Position numbers and translations under genes: made by a program. A stretch of 30,208 nucleotides of DNA from positions 1-30,208 of the forward strand of contig JBBHKE010002373.1 in the NCBI GenBank assembly GCA_037447655.1. The letters are read 5' to 3'. Under the pieces are notes generated by a model. That model did no database searches. It was not told where the DNA came from and saw only the letters and a list, made by a program, of their open reading frames with translations. Positions 29,401-30,208 of the stretch are shown here, one piece after another (position 1 is the stretch's first letter; each line of letters begins with the position of its first letter). Origin of the DNA: Zygnema cylindricum. Lineage: Eukaryota > Streptophyta > Zygnematophyceae > Zygnematales > Zygnemataceae.

Positions 29401-30109
29401 TATTGTCCAATTTTCAATGTTTACATGGTTCAATGTTGAATGTCCAATGTTCAATATTCAATGTTCAATGTCAAATGTGTGATGCCCGATGTCAAATGTC
29501 TAATGTTCAGCGTCCAATGTCTGATGTCTGATGTCTGATGTCCGATGTCTGATGTTCAGTGTTCAGAATCAGATGTTAAATGTACATTGTTTGGTGCCCC
29601 ATGTCACACACAGACTCCCAACATCCAATGTCCAATGTCTAGCCGCAGATTTCCAGGGTCAATGTCGAATGCACAATAGCCAATAAGAATTGTTCAATGA
29701 TGTCCATTATTGCCTCGTTTTAATTTCAATTAGGCCCATGAAAGTTTGAAGACTAAAGCGACAATTCCCGGTATTCAATTTTTATTGGCTAAATTTAAAA
29801 TTTGTAATGTTGATTTCACACAATTTTGGACTTTTTTACAAAAAAATTGTGGTTTTTTTTACATCGTAATTAAGGATTTGAAAATCCACACAAAACTTCA
29901 TCCTGCAATTAAATAAAAATCGGCTTCACGACAAAAAATAATAATATTTGAACCCGTGTTCAACGTGGAATGTTACCTGTCCAGCGAAAGTTCCACAAAG
30001 TGCGACACCTGTCACAGCCATGGCAACATTGGGAGGGAGAGAACCAGGTGTCCCTGACGTCGGATCGTAGTAATAAAGCCTTCCAAGAAGCTTCGTGACA
30101 GTGGAGATG
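23433..30109 (-). CDS. PHT1: PHT1-family phosphate:proton symporter, seven exons, first exon off the right edge
   Basis: Plasma-membrane MFS carrier that imports inorganic phosphate with protons. Exons on the minus strand: 30109-29977 ([31 protein letters not shown]), 29190-28930 ([16 protein letters not shown], signature [29 protein letters not shown]), 28316-28056 ([33 protein letters not shown]), 27576-27423 (central cytosolic loop; [18 protein letters not shown]), 26866-26721 ([20 protein letters not shown]), 25035-24946 ([14 protein letters not shown]), 23978-23433 ([48 protein letters not shown], then a poly-Glu, Arg/Gly-rich tail). All donors are GT, all acceptors AG and phases agree. 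The missing first exon should hold the start and first membrane helix up to DLFC. There are no stops or shifts, so it looks functional. The introns carry the foldback element, a MITE and the second heptamer array. Confidence 0.95.
24045..24155 (-). repeat. Duplicated 3' splice site plus exon edge in the last PHT1 intron
   Basis: Two decayed copies of the acceptor and the first 25-30 bases of exon 23978 lie upstream of it in the intron (higher coordinates). Plus-strand pattern CGACATAAAAAGAGTCATGA...AATCC|CTGAAAG occurs for the real site (23950-23985), at 24052-24089 (AG at 24082-24081) and at 24123-24158 (AG at 24153-24152). Spacing is 102 and 71 bp. The A/G-rich DNA between copies is also related. 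Confidence 0.78.
24165..24690. repeat. Polypurine tract in the last PHT1 intron
   Basis: About 500 bp of almost pure A/G on the plus strand (GGAAATTAAAGGAA, AAAGAAAAGGAA), so polypyrimidine in the PHT1 pre-mRNA. No coding signal. Confidence 0.8.
25060..25423. repeat. Opposed GGGAGGG and CCCTCCC tracts
   Basis: G-rich on the plus strand at 25073-25142 (GGGAGGGAGGG) and C-rich at 25235-25280 and 25320-25423 (CCCTCCCTCCC). They are inverted relative to each other and could pair over tens of bases. The G-rich tract is the polypyrimidine tract of the acceptor for exon 25035 in the minus-strand transcript. Confidence 0.85.
25472..25685. mobile_element. MITE, 214 bp, inserted in the foldback element
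   Basis: Terminal inverted repeats of about 60 bp (CACCGTGAACCGCTTATAGT...) are flanked by TA at 25470-25471 and 25686-25687. It belongs to the same family as 15502-15718. The right foldback arm has the uninterrupted sequence AACTAGCATTC (reverse complement near 26570-26580). The left arm reads AAC-TA-[MITE]-TA-GCATTC, which demonstrates a TA duplication on insertion. Confidence 0.88.
25827..26005. repeat. 66-bp tandem repeat, about 2.7 units
   Basis: Units start at 25827, 25893 and 25959 (CCACCGYCCAACCANGGATC, then TCTTTTCTTGGATTCTTTAG and GGTTTTTGAGGGATTT). They lie in the left arm of the foldback; the right arm has one equivalent unit. TTTAGGG-like words occur but not as telomeric repeats. 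Confidence 0.92.
26676..26720 (-). repeat. G-rich tract at a PHT1 5' splice site
   Basis: On the minus strand the intron begins GTGAGGGGAGGGAGTG at 26720 and continues with four or more GGGAGGG blocks to about 26676. It has enough G-runs for a G-quadruplex in the pre-mRNA immediately after the donor. Confidence 0.75.
29281..29700. repeat. Second degenerate heptamer array (AATGTCY)n
   Basis: Positions 29281-29700, inside PHT1 intron 29976-29191, carry AATGTCC, AATGTTC, GATGTCT and related words, densest at 29440-29560. It is the same motif and same plus-strand orientation as 16560-17230, although the host gene here is on the minus strand. Confidence 0.82.
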
Positions 30110-30208
30110 CTGAGGTGGACAGAAAAGACAAAAAGAGCAACAAGGACATAGAGGAGAAAAGGGACAAATGAATGGGGGGGGAGAGGGAGGGGTAGGGGGA
30201 AAGAAAAA

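Overview
This window is nuclear DNA from a green-plant (streptophyte) genome: AT-rich, intron-rich and full of transposons. Three protein-coding loci can be recognised from their exons. (1) The 3' end of a mitochondrial-type pyruvate dehydrogenase E1-alpha gene (+, exons 554-622, 1290-1436, 1859-2053). (2) A GH30-type glycoside hydrolase of the endo-beta-1,6-galactanase kind (+, exons 18776-19691, 20089-20234, 20767-21106). Its N-terminal exon is not visible. (3) A PHT1-family phosphate:proton symporter (-, seven exons from 30109 down to 23433), whose first coding exon lies beyond the right edge. Flowering-plant PHT1 genes usually have few introns, so at least seven introns here hints at a bryophyte, lycophyte or charophyte-like host. 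That is an inference only. A fourth possible gene (+, 16193-18365, three short exons) is weak and unidentified.

The middle (2818-13949) is one retrotransposon nested in another. The outer element is a + strand Ty1/copia with LTRs 2818-3257 and 13518-13949 and a 5-bp target duplication GGAAT. Inside its reverse transcriptase, exactly between the codons of GLKQ and APR, sits a second, opposite-strand copia (6059-12373; LTRs 6059-7017 and 11371-12373; target duplication GCAAG). A 710-bp tandem duplication (4807-5515 and 5516-about 6225) later copied the left insertion junction. Both elements are dead, with stops, frameshifts and lost catalytic residues. Both carry a primer-binding site complementary to the anticodon arm of initiator tRNA-Met (Drosophila-copia type) rather than to the tRNA 3' end. 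In the inner element this site contains an ATG in frame with gag.

Smaller repeats fill the rest: a family of about 215-bp TA-flanked MITEs (15502-15718, 25472-25685, and an end at about 14239), a roughly 1.2-kb foldback element in a PHT1 intron with a 66-bp tandem amplification in one arm only, a 46-bp CpG-rich satellite (22030-22650), two distant arrays of a degenerate ATGTCYA heptamer (16560-17230 and 29281-29700), a 35-bp intronic repeat (19808-19985) and many CCCTCCC/GGGAGGG tracts at intron ends.

The most unusual signal is shared by two unrelated genes. In the PDH E1-alpha intron and in the last PHT1 intron, the 3' splice site plus the first 20-30 bases of the following exon has been tandemly duplicated several times upstream, leaving arrays of decayed decoy acceptors about 70-100 bp apart. 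No operon, CRISPR array, rRNA gene or intact tRNA gene is visible.
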